A program made the position numbers and the translations under genes. Shown piece after piece: positions 23,222 to 30,885 of a DNA stretch of 32,144 nucleotides (the stretch's first letter is position 1; each line of letters starts with the position of its first letter). The stretch is taken from positions 20,748 to 52,891 of the forward strand of contig MGUA01000029.1 in NCBI GenBank assembly GCA_001799735.1. Reading direction: 5' to 3'. This DNA is from Elusimicrobia bacterium GWB2_63_22. GTDB lineage: Bacteria > Elusimicrobiota > Elusimicrobia > Elusimicrobiales > UBA9959. The notes under the pieces are model-generated. The model was not told the origin of the DNA. It saw nothing but the letters and a program-made list of their open reading frames with translations, and did not search any database.

Positions 23222-25169
23222 GGACCTCATCGCCAGTAACCTCGCCGGCCTGCCGGCCTCGGTACGCACGGCTTTCCTTACCCGCGTCTTCGGCACCGAA
23301 GACTACGCCGAAAAAGCCGCGGCCATGCGGCGCGAGAACATTTCCAGAGCGGTCGTCTACATAGGCGCCGGCACCTGCGGCCTGGCCGCCGGCGCGGCCC
23401 GGACCATTGAAGCCGCAAAACGTTACATTAAGGATAACAAGCTGGAAGCCGACATCCTGGAAGTGGGCTGCATCGGCTACTGCGCCGCCGAGCCCCTGCT
23501 CGACGTGCAGCTGCCCGGGCAGGCCCGGGTCTCTTTTCAGCGCGCCACCGGCGAGGTAGTCCCTGGGCTGCTGGACTCCGTTTTCAGGGATCAGGCCCCG
23601 AGCAAGGACTACGTGCTCGGCCAGTTCGAGGACGGGGGGAAGAAGTGGCCCCGGCTGCCGCTGATGAGCGAGCACCCTTTCTTCGCCAAGCAGCTGCGCT
23701 TCGTGCTCAAGCACGTGGGCATCGTTGACCCGCTCTCCATACAGGAACACATAGCCCGCGGCGGCTACGGCGCTTTTCTGAAAGTCATCCACACCATGAC
23801 CCCGGCCCAGGCCTGCGACGCGGTGGAGGCCAGCGGCCTGCGCGGCCGCGGCGGCGGCGGCTTCCCCACCGGCAAGAAATGGAAGATCGCCCTTTCCTCC
23901 GACGCCGATCAGAAATACATCATCTGCAACGCCGACGAGGGCGACCCCGGCGCCTTCATGGACCGCTCCGCCATAGAGGGCGACCCTCACCGCATCCTGG
24001 AAGGCATCGCCATCGGCGCCTACGCCATCCACGCCAGCAAGGCCTATGTCTACATCCGCGCGGAATATCCGCTGGCCATCAAGAACCTCAAGAAGGCCAT
24101 CTCCGACGCCAAGGCCTACGGCCTGCTGGGAGAGAACATCTACGGCAGCGGCTTCGACCTGGACGTCATCATAAAGATGGGCGCCGGCGCCTTCGTCTGC
24201 GGCGAGGAGACCGCCCTCATGAACAGCATCGAGGGCCGCCGCGGCATGCCCAAGCCCCGCCCGCCCTACCCCGCGGTGCGCGGTTTGTTCGGCAAGCCCA
24301 CCGTCATCAATAACGTCGAGACCTTCGGCAACGTCTCCGAGATCATCTCCCAGGGCCCCGCGGCCTTCGCGTCCGTGGGCACCAAGGGCTCCAAGGGCAC
24401 CAAGGTGTTCGCCCTCTCGGGCAAGGTCAACCGCACCGGCCTCGTGGAGATCCCCATGGGCACCACGCTCAAGGAGATCGTCTTCGACATCGGCGGCGGC
24501 ATAGAGAACGGCCTGGCCTTCAAAGCCGTACAGATCGGCGGCCCCTCCGGCGGCTGCATCCCAATGACCCACATGGACATAGAGGTGGACTACGAATCCC
24601 TCAAGACCGTGGGCGCCATCATGGGCTCGGGCGGCCTGGTGGTGATGGACGAGAAGACCTGCATGGTCGACGTCGCCAAGTTCTTCATGGAATTCATAAA
24701 GAAGGAGTCCTGCGGCAAGTGCATACCGTGCCGCGAGGGCACGCTGCGCATGCTGGAGATCCTCAAGGGGATCACCCGTCCCCGCCGCGGCGAGAAGGAG
24801 GCCGACACCCTGGCCCGCTTCTCCGGCATCATGAACCTCGAGAACCTCTCGCAGGTCATCCGGGAGACCAGCCTGTGCGGGCTCGGCCAGACCGCCCCCA
24901 ACCCGGTGCTCAGCACGCTGCGCTGGTTCCGCGACGAGTACGAGGCGCATATCTTCGAGCGCCGCTGCCCGGCCGGCGCCTGCACCGAGATGCTGGAGTT
25001 CACCATAGACCCCGTCAAGTGCAAGGGCTGCACGCTTTGCGCCAAGGGCTGCCCCACGCAGGCGATAGTGGGCAATCCCAAGACCCCGCACTACATCATA
25101 GCCGAGAAGTGCATTTCCTGCGGTTCCTGCAGGACCGTCTGCAAGTTCAAGGCCGTCAACGCCGCTTAG
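23208..25169 (+). CDS. hydB: NADH-dependent [FeFe]-hydrogenase subunit HydB (NuoF-like flavoprotein)
   Basis: This 653-residue flavoprotein has four parts: an N-terminal thioredoxin-like domain (about 40-120), the NuoF core with the NADH-site motif GRGGGGFPTGKKW and the FMN-site motif NADEGDPGAFMDRS, a [4Fe-4S] site in SCGKCIPCREG, and a C-terminal 2[4Fe-4S] ferredoxin domain (CKGCTLCAKGCP and CISCGSCRTVC). It exchanges electrons with NAD(H). In the N-terminal domain three Cys are seen (GTCG and CIGYC) rather than the usual four of a NuoE-type cluster, so its [2Fe-2S] site may be altered. It may also provide the ferredoxin contact if the enzyme is bifurcating. It begins within the end of hydC and is followed after 12 bases by hydA. 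Confidence 0.95.
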   Translation: MPQNRDLIASNLAGLPASVRTAFLTRVFGTEDYAEKAAAMRRENISRAVVYIGAGTCGLAAGAARTIEAAKRYIKDNKLEADILEVGCIGYCAAEPLLDVQLPGQARVSFQRATGEVVPGLLDSVFRDQAPSKDYVLGQFEDGGKKWPRLPLMSEHPFFAKQLRFVLKHVGIVDPLSIQEHIARGGYGAFLKVIHTMTPAQACDAVEASGLRGRGGGGFPTGKKWKIALSSDADQKYIICNADEGDPGAFMDRSAIEGDPHRILEGIAIGAYAIHASKAYVYIRAEYPLAIKNLKKAISDAKAYGLLGENIYGSGFDLDVIIKMGAGAFVCGEETALMNSIEGRRGMPKPRPPYPAVRGLFGKPTVINNVETFGNVSEIISQGPAAFASVGTKGSKGTKVFALSGKVNRTGLVEIPMGTTLKEIVFDIGGGIENGLAFKAVQIGGPSGGCIPMTHMDIEVDYESLKTVGAIMGSGGLVVMDEKTCMVDVAKFFMEFIKKESCGKCIPCREGTLRMLEILKGITRPRRGEKEADTLARFSGIMNLENLSQVIRETSLCGLGQTAPNPVLSTLRWFRDEYEAHIFERRCPAGACTEMLEFTIDPVKCKGCTLCAKGCPTQAIVGNPKTPHYIIAEKCISCGSCRTVCKFKAVNAA

Positions 25170-25181
25170 AGGAAAACCATC

Positions 25182-26906
25182 ATGAAACTCACCATCAACG
25201 GAAACCCGGTAGAGGCCCAGCCCGGCGACACCATCCTGGCGGCGCTGAAGCGCCAGGGCATACACGTGCCGACCCTCTGCCACATGGAAGGCATGCTGCC
25301 TTCGGGCGCCTGCCGCATCTGCGTCGTGGAAGTGGAGGGGCAGAACAACCTGATCCCCAGCTGCTCGTTCCCCGCCGCCGAGGGCATGAAGGTGCAAACC
25401 AACAGCCCGCGCGTGATAAACGCCCGCAAGACCGTGGTGGAGCTGCTGCTGGGATCGCATCCCGACGACTGCCTGTACTGCGCCAAGCAGCCCACCTGCG
25501 ACCTCAGCCGCCTGGCCCGCGAGTACGGCGTCAGGGACCGCCGCTTCCCTGTAGCCAAGAAAAAGAAGCCCCTGGACATCTCCAGCCCGTCGATCTCGCG
25601 CGATCCCGACAAGTGCATACTCTGCGGCAAGTGCGTGCGCGTCTGCGAAGAAGTGCAGAGCGTGGCCTGCATAGACTTCGTCAAGCGCGGCTCCGATTCC
25701 TTCATCGGCTGCGCTTTCGACTCCAGCCTTAACGTCTCCTCCTGCGTCAACTGCGGCCAGTGCATCAACGTCTGCCCCACGGGGGCCCTGATGGAGAAGA
25801 GCGACATCCAGCCCGTGCTCGACGCCCTGACCAACGGGGATAAATACGTGGTCGTCCAGCACGCCCCGTCCATCTCCGTCTCGCTCGCCGAGGAGTTCGG
25901 CCTGCCGGCCGGCAGCGACGTAAACGGCGTCATGACGGCCGCCTTGCGCAAGATGGGCTTCAAGGCCGTATTCGACACCTCCTTCGCGGCCGACCTCACC
26001 ATCATGGAGGAGGCTAGCGAGCTCGCGCACCGCGTAAAGAACGGCGGCGTCCTGCCCATGATGACCTCCTGCTCCCCGGGCTGGATAAAGTTCGTGGAGA
26101 CTTTCTACCCGGAACTGCTGCCCAACCTCTCCACCTGCAAGAGCCCCCAGCAGATGCTCGGCGCGATGATCAAGACCTATTACGCCAAAAAGCAGGGCAT
26201 CGACCCCGCGAGCATCTACAGCGTCTCGGTAATGCCCTGCACCGCCAAGAAATTCGAAGTCACCCGCCCGGAGATGGGCCGGGACGGGAACCCCGACATA
26301 GACGCCGTGGTGACCACCCGGGAACTCGCCCAGATGCTGCGCATCTACGGCATGGACCTCAAGACCCTGCAGCCCGAGGAGCCCGATCTGCCGTTCGGCG
26401 ACCGCAGCACCGCCGGCAAGCTGTTCGGCGCCTCCGGAGGCGTCATGGAAGCCGCCCTGCGCACCGCGCACTTCCTCCTCACCGGGCGTGAGCTCGGCAA
26501 CCTGAAAGTCGAGGCCGTGCGCGGCCAGAACGGCATCAAGGAAGCCAAACTTAAGATCGGCGCCCTGGAAGTGGGCGTAGCCGCCGTCAGCGGCCTCGGC
26601 AACGCCCGCAAGCTCGCCGAAGAGATAAAGAACGGGCGCAAGGACCTCCACTTCATAGAGGTCATGACCTGCCCCGGCGGCTGCATCAACGGCGGCGGCC
26701 AGCCCTTCGCCCGCAACAAGGCCGCCATCGCCGAGCGCATGCGCGCCCTCTACAACATAGACGCCACCGAGAAGGTCCGCACCTCGCACAGCAACAAAGC
26801 CGTCCAGTCCCTATACAAGGACTTCCTCGGCAAGCCCCTCGGCGAGAAGAGCCACCACCTCCTGCACACCAAGTACAAGGCGCGCAAAGCCGCCGACGTA
26901 GCGTAG
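25182..26906 (+). CDS. hydA: [FeFe]-hydrogenase catalytic subunit HydA (group A, trimeric type)
   Basis: This 574-residue enzyme makes or consumes H2. From the N-terminus: a [2Fe-2S] domain (Cys residues in LCHMEG, ACRIC and SCSFP), a His/Cys [4Fe-4S] site (HPDDCLYCAKQPTC), two [4Fe-4S] clusters (CILCGKCVRVC and CVNCGQCINVCP), and the H-cluster domain with L1 (TSCSPGW, Cys297), L2 (MPCTAKKFE) and L3 (MTCPGGCINGGGQP). This is the layout of NADH-linked HydA in HydABC. L1 has Ser298 where many homologues have a second Cys. HydG, encoded at the window end, would help build the H-cluster. The stop is followed by a hairpin-rich repeat element instead of a close next gene. Confidence 0.95.
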   Translation: MKLTINGNPVEAQPGDTILAALKRQGIHVPTLCHMEGMLPSGACRICVVEVEGQNNLIPSCSFPAAEGMKVQTNSPRVINARKTVVELLLGSHPDDCLYCAKQPTCDLSRLAREYGVRDRRFPVAKKKKPLDISSPSISRDPDKCILCGKCVRVCEEVQSVACIDFVKRGSDSFIGCAFDSSLNVSSCVNCGQCINVCPTGALMEKSDIQPVLDALTNGDKYVVVQHAPSISVSLAEEFGLPAGSDVNGVMTAALRKMGFKAVFDTSFAADLTIMEEASELAHRVKNGGVLPMMTSCSPGWIKFVETFYPELLPNLSTCKSPQQMLGAMIKTYYAKKQGIDPASIYSVSVMPCTAKKFEVTRPEMGRDGNPDIDAVVTTRELAQMLRIYGMDLKTLQPEEPDLPFGDRSTAGKLFGASGGVMEAALRTAHFLLTGRELGNLKVEAVRGQNGIKEAKLKIGALEVGVAAVSGLGNARKLAEEIKNGRKDLHFIEVMTCPGGCINGGGQPFARNKAAIAERMRALYNIDATEKVRTSHSNKAVQSLYKDFLGKPLGEKSHHLLHTKYKARKAADVA

Positions 26907-26918
26907 CGCAGGACGGAC

Positions 26919-27024
26919 GGGGTGTTGTCCCCCGAACCCTTTGGGGAAGGGGGGCCCCGCCCGGCGGGGGGGAACCGCGCAACGGTTCCCCTGCAGCAAG
27001 CCAGGGTTCGGGGGACAACACCCC
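26919..27024. repeat. Hairpin element, copy 1, with 22-base perfect terminal inverted repeats
   Basis: This 106-base element lies between hydA and the sensor kinase. Its ends (26919-26940 and 27003-27024) are perfectly complementary over 22 bases. Inside are two small hairpins: CCCCGC/GCGGGG (26955-26969, loop CCG) and GGGGAACCG/CGGTTCCCC (26969-26991, loop CGCAA). It is flanked by an 8-base direct repeat GGACGGAC (26911-26918 and 27025-27032). It has no T-run, so it is not a simple terminator, and no open frame of note. A related element lies at 30745-30862. It looks like a MITE or REP-type element that may also act as an RNA structure in the operon. Confidence 0.85.
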
Positions 27025-27091
27025 GGACGGACAGTGGCAGTCAGCCAGGAGCACGGGACTGGTTCCCGGACGGACCTGGAGATACAGTCAG
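27022..27091 (+). repeat. Imperfect tandem duplication next to the hairpin element
   Basis: CCCGGACGGAC followed by CAGTCAG occurs twice, at 27022-27032/27038-27044 and at 27065-27075/27085-27091, offset by 43 and 47 bases. The duplicated tract fills most of the gap between the element and the kinase start. The first CCC belongs to the end of the hairpin element. It could be a remnant of a second element end or a local duplication. Confidence 0.5.
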
Positions 27092-27100
27092 GCAACGACT

Positions 27101-29134
27101 ATGACACCCGAGAAAGAACCGCTGGTAAGGACCATAAAGGAACGCTGCAAAGCGTGCTATACCTGCGTCCGCGGCTGCCCCGCCAAAGCCATCCGCATCT
27201 CCGCCGGCCAGGCCGAAGTCATAAAAGAGCGCTGCATAGGCTGCGCCAACTGCGTCCTCATGTGCAGCCGCGGCGCCAAAGAGACCCTCGACTCCACGAC
27301 CAACGTAAAGACCCTGCTCAAGGGCGGCCAGCCCGTGGCCGCCGCCCTCGCCCCCAGCTTCCCCGTCGAGTTCGGCGGCATAGACCCCCTGCGCTTCGCC
27401 GGCATGCTCAGGGCCCTGGGCTTCAAGTACGTCTGCGAGGTCGCCTTCGGGGCCGACATCGTCTCCCTGCAGTACCGCAAGCTCATCAACGAAAGCCCCG
27501 GCAAGAAATTCATCAGTACCGCCTGCCCCGCCGTGGTCTCCTTCGTGGAGAAATACCACCCCGCCCTCGTACCCAGCCTCGCCCCCATAGTTTCCCCGAT
27601 GGTAGCCGAGGCCAGGATCATAAAGGACAAGTACGGCCCCGAAGTCAAAGTGGTCTTCATCGGGCCCTGCGTCGCCAAGAAAGAGGAAACCTCCCTCAAC
27701 CCCGCCGACATAGAGCAATCCATCACCTTCACCGAACTCCGCGCCCTCTTCAAGGACGCGGGCGTGGACCGCAACACCGCCCTGGACTCCCAGTTCGACC
27801 CGCCGCACCCCGCCAAAGGCGTGCTCTATCCCATGGGCGGCGGGCTGCTCAACTCCGCCGAGCTCGAAGAGGACCTGATGAGCGGCCGCTTCCTTTCCGC
27901 CGAAGGCCTGGAAAGCTTTCCCGAAGTGCTCAAGAACCTGGAGCACGGCGACATCGACGCCGATTTCATCGACCTGCTCTGCTGCAGCGGCTGCATCATG
28001 GGCCCCGGCATCAGCGTGAAGTCCTCCAAGCACGCCCGCGAGGCGGCCCTGCGCCGCTACGCCCGCAAGAGCTACTTCAGCATCCGCCTCAACGAGTGGG
28101 AGGAATCCATCCGGCGCTACCGCGGCCTGGACTACTCCGCCGCCTTCCAGCCCCAGGACCGCCGGATGAAGCTCCCCAACAAGGAAGAGCTTAAAGAAGT
28201 GCTGGGCAAGATGGGCAAGGTCAAGCCCGAGGACGAGCTCAACTGCGGCGCCTGCGGCTACCCCACCTGCATAGAGCACGCCATCGCCATCATCCGCGGC
28301 ATCGCCGAGAGCGAGATGTGCCTGCCCTACACCATAGACCGGCTCAAGAGCACCGCCGACGAACTGACCGTTTCCTACAACCAGCTGGCCAAGACCAGGC
28401 AGGCCCTGATGCAGTCGGAGAAGCTGGCCAGCATGGGCCAGCTGGCCGCCGGCGTGGCCCACGAACTCAACAACCCGCTGGGCGTGGTGCTGCTGTACGC
28501 CCACCTGCTGGCCGAGCAGTGCCAGAACGACTCGCGCACCTTCGCCGACGCCAAGATGATCACAGAGCAGGCCGACCGCTGCAAGAAGATCGTCGGCGGG
28601 CTGCTGAACTTCGCCCGCAAGAACAAGCCTTTCTTCCGCCAGACCGACCTGGTCAGGCTTGTGGACAATTACTCCAAGACGGCCTCCCTGGCGCCCGGGA
28701 TAAAGCTCGTCATAGACCCGTCCCCTGAGGACCTGCAGGCCGAGATGGACCCGGACCAGATCATCCAGGTGCTCACCAACCTCATCACCAACGCGGTGGA
28801 GGCGATGGGCGGCCTCGGCACCCTTACGGTACGCACCTTCGCAGAACGGGAGCAGGTGGCGTTCAGCGTGGCCGATACCGGCTGCGGCATAAAGCCCGAG
28901 AATTTCAAGAAGGTTTTCGAGCCCTTCTTCACCACCAAGCAGATAGGCAAGGGGACCGGCCTCGGCCTGGCCGTCTCCTACGGCATCATCAAGGTGCACC
29001 GGGGCAACATCACCGTGGTAAGCAATTCCGACCCCGCGGCCGGGCCCACCGGCACCACCTTCACGGTCACGCTGCCGCGCGTGGCCCGGGAAGCCGGCGC
29101 CATCAAGATGAAGGCCGAACCGTCCAGGAAGTGA
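27101..29134 (+). CDS. Sensor histidine kinase with an [FeFe]-hydrogenase-like H-cluster domain (candidate H2 sensor)
   Basis: In 677 residues it joins redox and signalling modules: a 2[4Fe-4S] domain (Cys16/19/22/26 and Cys45/48/51/55), an [FeFe]-hydrogenase-like domain (about 75-370), a third Fe-S domain ([10 protein letters not shown], then Cys in EMCLP), a short helical linker, and a HisKA/HATPase kinase with His454 in [34 protein letters not shown] and [13 protein letters not shown]-cluster motifs are modified: L1 is STACPAVV (one Cys), L2 GPCVAKKEE, and L3 [11 protein letters not shown], still giving four potential cluster Cys. This fits sensory (group C-like) [FeFe] hydrogenases. It probably measures H2 or redox state and phosphorylates the receivers of this operon. 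The ribosome site is weak. Confidence 0.9.
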   Translation: MTPEKEPLVRTIKERCKACYTCVRGCPAKAIRISAGQAEVIKERCIGCANCVLMCSRGAKETLDSTTNVKTLLKGGQPVAAALAPSFPVEFGGIDPLRFAGMLRALGFKYVCEVAFGADIVSLQYRKLINESPGKKFISTACPAVVSFVEKYHPALVPSLAPIVSPMVAEARIIKDKYGPEVKVVFIGPCVAKKEETSLNPADIEQSITFTELRALFKDAGVDRNTALDSQFDPPHPAKGVLYPMGGGLLNSAELEEDLMSGRFLSAEGLESFPEVLKNLEHGDIDADFIDLLCCSGCIMGPGISVKSSKHAREAALRRYARKSYFSIRLNEWEESIRRYRGLDYSAAFQPQDRRMKLPNKEELKEVLGKMGKVKPEDELNCGACGYPTCIEHAIAIIRGIAESEMCLPYTIDRLKSTADELTVSYNQLAKTRQALMQSEKLASMGQLAAGVAHELNNPLGVVLLYAHLLAEQCQNDSRTFADAKMITEQADRCKKIVGGLLNFARKNKPFFRQTDLVRLVDNYSKTASLAPGIKLVIDPSPEDLQAEMDPDQIIQVLTNLITNAVEAMGGLGTLTVRTFAEREQVAFSVADTGCGIKPENFKKVFEPFFTTKQIGKGTGLGLAVSYGIIKVHRGNITVVSNSDPAAGPTGTTFTVTLPRVAREAGAIKMKAEPSRK

Positions 29135-29159
29135 TTTAAACAGCCCTCAGGAGAATACT

Positions 29160-29570
29160 ATGACCGACAAAACCAGAATAAAGATCCTCGTCGTGGAAGA
29201 CGATCCCGACATGATGGAGCAGATGAAGGTCTACCTCGAATCCGAGAATTTCGAGGTGGTTTCCGCCTCCACGCAGAAGGAGGCCGAACCGCTGATAAAG
29301 CCCGGCGCCTTCTCCGCGGCCGTGCTGGACCTGATGATGGAGAACCCGGATTCCGGCTTCGTGCTGAGCCACAAGATCAAGAAGATGGACGCCAGGATCC
29401 CGGTCGTCATCGTCACCTCCGTCACTAAGGAGACCGGCTTCTACTTCGACAAGGCCCACGACCCCAAGGCCTGGATCAAGGCCGACGCCATCATCCACAA
29501 GGAGCTGCGCTTCGAGCAGCTCAAGGCCGAACTCAAGCGCCTGCTGGGCGCGGGGGAAGGTCATGAGTGA
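29160..29570 (+). CDS. Single-domain response regulator, second in the hydrogenase operon
   Basis: This lone receiver of 136 residues has acidic residues in LVVEDDPDM, phospho-acceptor Asp57 in AVLDLMMENPDSGF, and the conserved Thr/Ser in IVTSVTKE. The usual conserved Lys lies in a divergent stretch (AIIHKELRF). The MMENPDSGF loop after the Asp resembles that of the lone receiver at 21673-22089. It follows the H-cluster-domain kinase by 25 bases with a clear AGGAG ribosome site, making it the likely direct partner. It overlaps the next gene by eight bases. No output domain is present, so it may relay phosphate or act by protein contact. Confidence 0.92.
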   Translation: MTDKTRIKILVVEDDPDMMEQMKVYLESENFEVVSASTQKEAEPLIKPGAFSAAVLDLMMENPDSGFVLSHKIKKMDARIPVVIVTSVTKETGFYFDKAHDPKAWIKADAIIHKELRFEQLKAELKRLLGAGEGHE

Positions 29571-30732
29571 CCAGCTCCCGGTCCACCAGCTCGACGTCCT
29601 GATCGTCGACGACGAAGCCGGCATGCGCGAAGGCGCCGCGCGGTCGCTCGAGGGCTTTTCCGTGCCGCTGCCGGACTTCAACGAGAACGTGACCTTCGCG
29701 GTGCGCAGGGCCGCCACGGGCGAGGAGGCCCTGGCCCAGCTCAAGGCCAAAAGCCCCGACATAGTGCTGCTGGACTACAAGCTGCCGGACATGACCGGCA
29801 TCGACGTGCTGACCGCCGCGCCCGGCGCCGGCGACTTCCTGACCATCATGATCACCGCCTTCGCCTCGCTGGAAGTGGCCGTCAACGCCACCAAACGGGG
29901 GGCCTTCGACTTCCTCGCCAAGCCGTTCACGCCGGAAGAGCTGCGCGCCACCATCTCCAAGGCCGCCCGCAGCATCTACCTGCACCGCAAGGCCCGCCGG
30001 CTGGAGGAAGAGAAGCGGCAGGTGCGCTTTGAATTTATCTCCGTGCTGGCGCACGAGCTGAAAAGCCCGCTGGCCGCCGTGGAGGGCTACATGCACCTGA
30101 TGAAGGAGCGCATGAAGGGCCCCGAGCTGGCCGCCTACGACTCCATGGTGGAGCGCAGCGTGGTCCGCATCGGCGGCATGCGCAAGCTGGTGATGGACCT
30201 CCTGGACCTCACCCGCCTGGAATCCGGCAAGAAAAAGCGCGCCATAGAGCAGGTGGACCTGGTCAAGGCCGCCGGCCTGATCCTCGAGAACGTCGCCGCG
30301 CTGGCCGCCGCGAAGAAAGTGACGCTGGAACTTAAGGCCCCGCCGGCGCTGGTGCTGTCCGCCGATCCGGGCGAGATCGACATGATAATTACCAACCTGC
30401 TCACCAACTCCGTAAAATACAACAAGGAAGGCGGCCGGGCCGTGCTGGAGCTCGACAGGAAAGAGGGCGGCGCCGTAGCCATACGCTGCTCCGACACCGG
30501 CATAGGCATGACCGAAGAAGAACTGGCCAAGCTGTTCGGGGAATTCGTGCGCATGAAGAACGAGCACACCCGCAACATCGACGGCAGCGGCCTCGGCCTG
30601 TCCATTCTCAAGAAAGTCGTCAAGCTATACGGCGGCGACGTAAAAGTACAGTCCAAGTACGGCGAGGGCACCACCTTCGAGCTCACCCTCAAAGACGCCC
30701 CCGTGCCCGCGGCAGCAGAAGCAGCACACTAA
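29563..30732 (+). CDS. Hybrid protein: N-terminal receiver domain and C-terminal histidine kinase
   Basis: This 389-residue protein has a receiver domain first (about 8-135; Asp71 in IVLLDYKLPDMTG, Lys in FLAKPFT) and a kinase core after it: His164 in VLAHELKSPLAAVEG, NLLTNSVKYN, DTGIGM and GSGLGLSILKKVV. There are no membrane helices. Receiver-first kinases usually take input by phosphorylation of the receiver, so it may be driven by the H2-sensor kinase two genes earlier. The target of its own kinase could be a lone receiver in the same operon. The start overlaps the previous gene. A hairpin element follows the stop. Confidence 0.92.
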   Translation: MSDQLPVHQLDVLIVDDEAGMREGAARSLEGFSVPLPDFNENVTFAVRRAATGEEALAQLKAKSPDIVLLDYKLPDMTGIDVLTAAPGAGDFLTIMITAFASLEVAVNATKRGAFDFLAKPFTPEELRATISKAARSIYLHRKARRLEEEKRQVRFEFISVLAHELKSPLAAVEGYMHLMKERMKGPELAAYDSMVERSVVRIGGMRKLVMDLLDLTRLESGKKKRAIEQVDLVKAAGLILENVAALAAAKKVTLELKAPPALVLSADPGEIDMIITNLLTNSVKYNKEGGRAVLELDRKEGGAVAIRCSDTGIGMTEEELAKLFGEFVRMKNEHTRNIDGSGLGLSILKKVVKLYGGDVKVQSKYGEGTTFELTLKDAPVPAAAEAAH

Positions 30733-30744
30733 CAGTGGGTTGGA

Positions 30745-30862
30745 GGGGCCAGCGGGGTGTTCCCCTAAGGCCCCAGTTGGGGAGGGGGACCCGTCCAGCA
30801 GGACGGGGGAACCGCGCAACGGTTCCCGGGTCTGGGGCACAGGGGAATACCCCGCTGGCCCC
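30745..30862. repeat. Hairpin element, copy 2, before hydG
   Basis: Related to the element at 26919-27024. The outer arms (30745-30776 and 30832-30862) are complementary over about 31 bases with a few mismatches. Inside are CCCGTCC/GGACGGG (30790-30807, loop AGCA) and GGGAACCG/CGGTTCCC (30807-30827, loop CGCAA). The core GAACCGCGCAACGGTTC and the end motif GGGGTGTT (30754) are shared with copy 1. The outer and first inner stems differ in sequence from copy 1 but are still paired, which indicates that folding is conserved. No flanking direct repeat was found; the arms simply continue outward. It fills the 153-base gap between the hybrid kinase and hydG. Confidence 0.82.
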
Positions 30863-30885
30863 GAACCCCTAACCAAGGAGGTCGT

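Noticed and set aside
23187-26789. 1200-codon open frame on the minus strand opposite hydB and hydA
   Set aside because: It lies fully antisense to two certain genes, has low-complexity Ala/Gly/His/Leu composition, no domain motif and no ribosome site. Long antisense frames are expected in GC-rich coding DNA with strong third-position bias.
26919-27024. Hairpin element 1 as a Rho-independent terminator of hydA
   Set aside because: The stem is strong, but no T-run follows on either strand; inverted-repeat ends, flanking duplication and a second copy elsewhere fit a repeat element better.
27041-28999. 652-codon antisense frame opposite the sensor kinase
   Set aside because: Same artefact: mirror of a confident gene, with biased composition and no recognisable domains.
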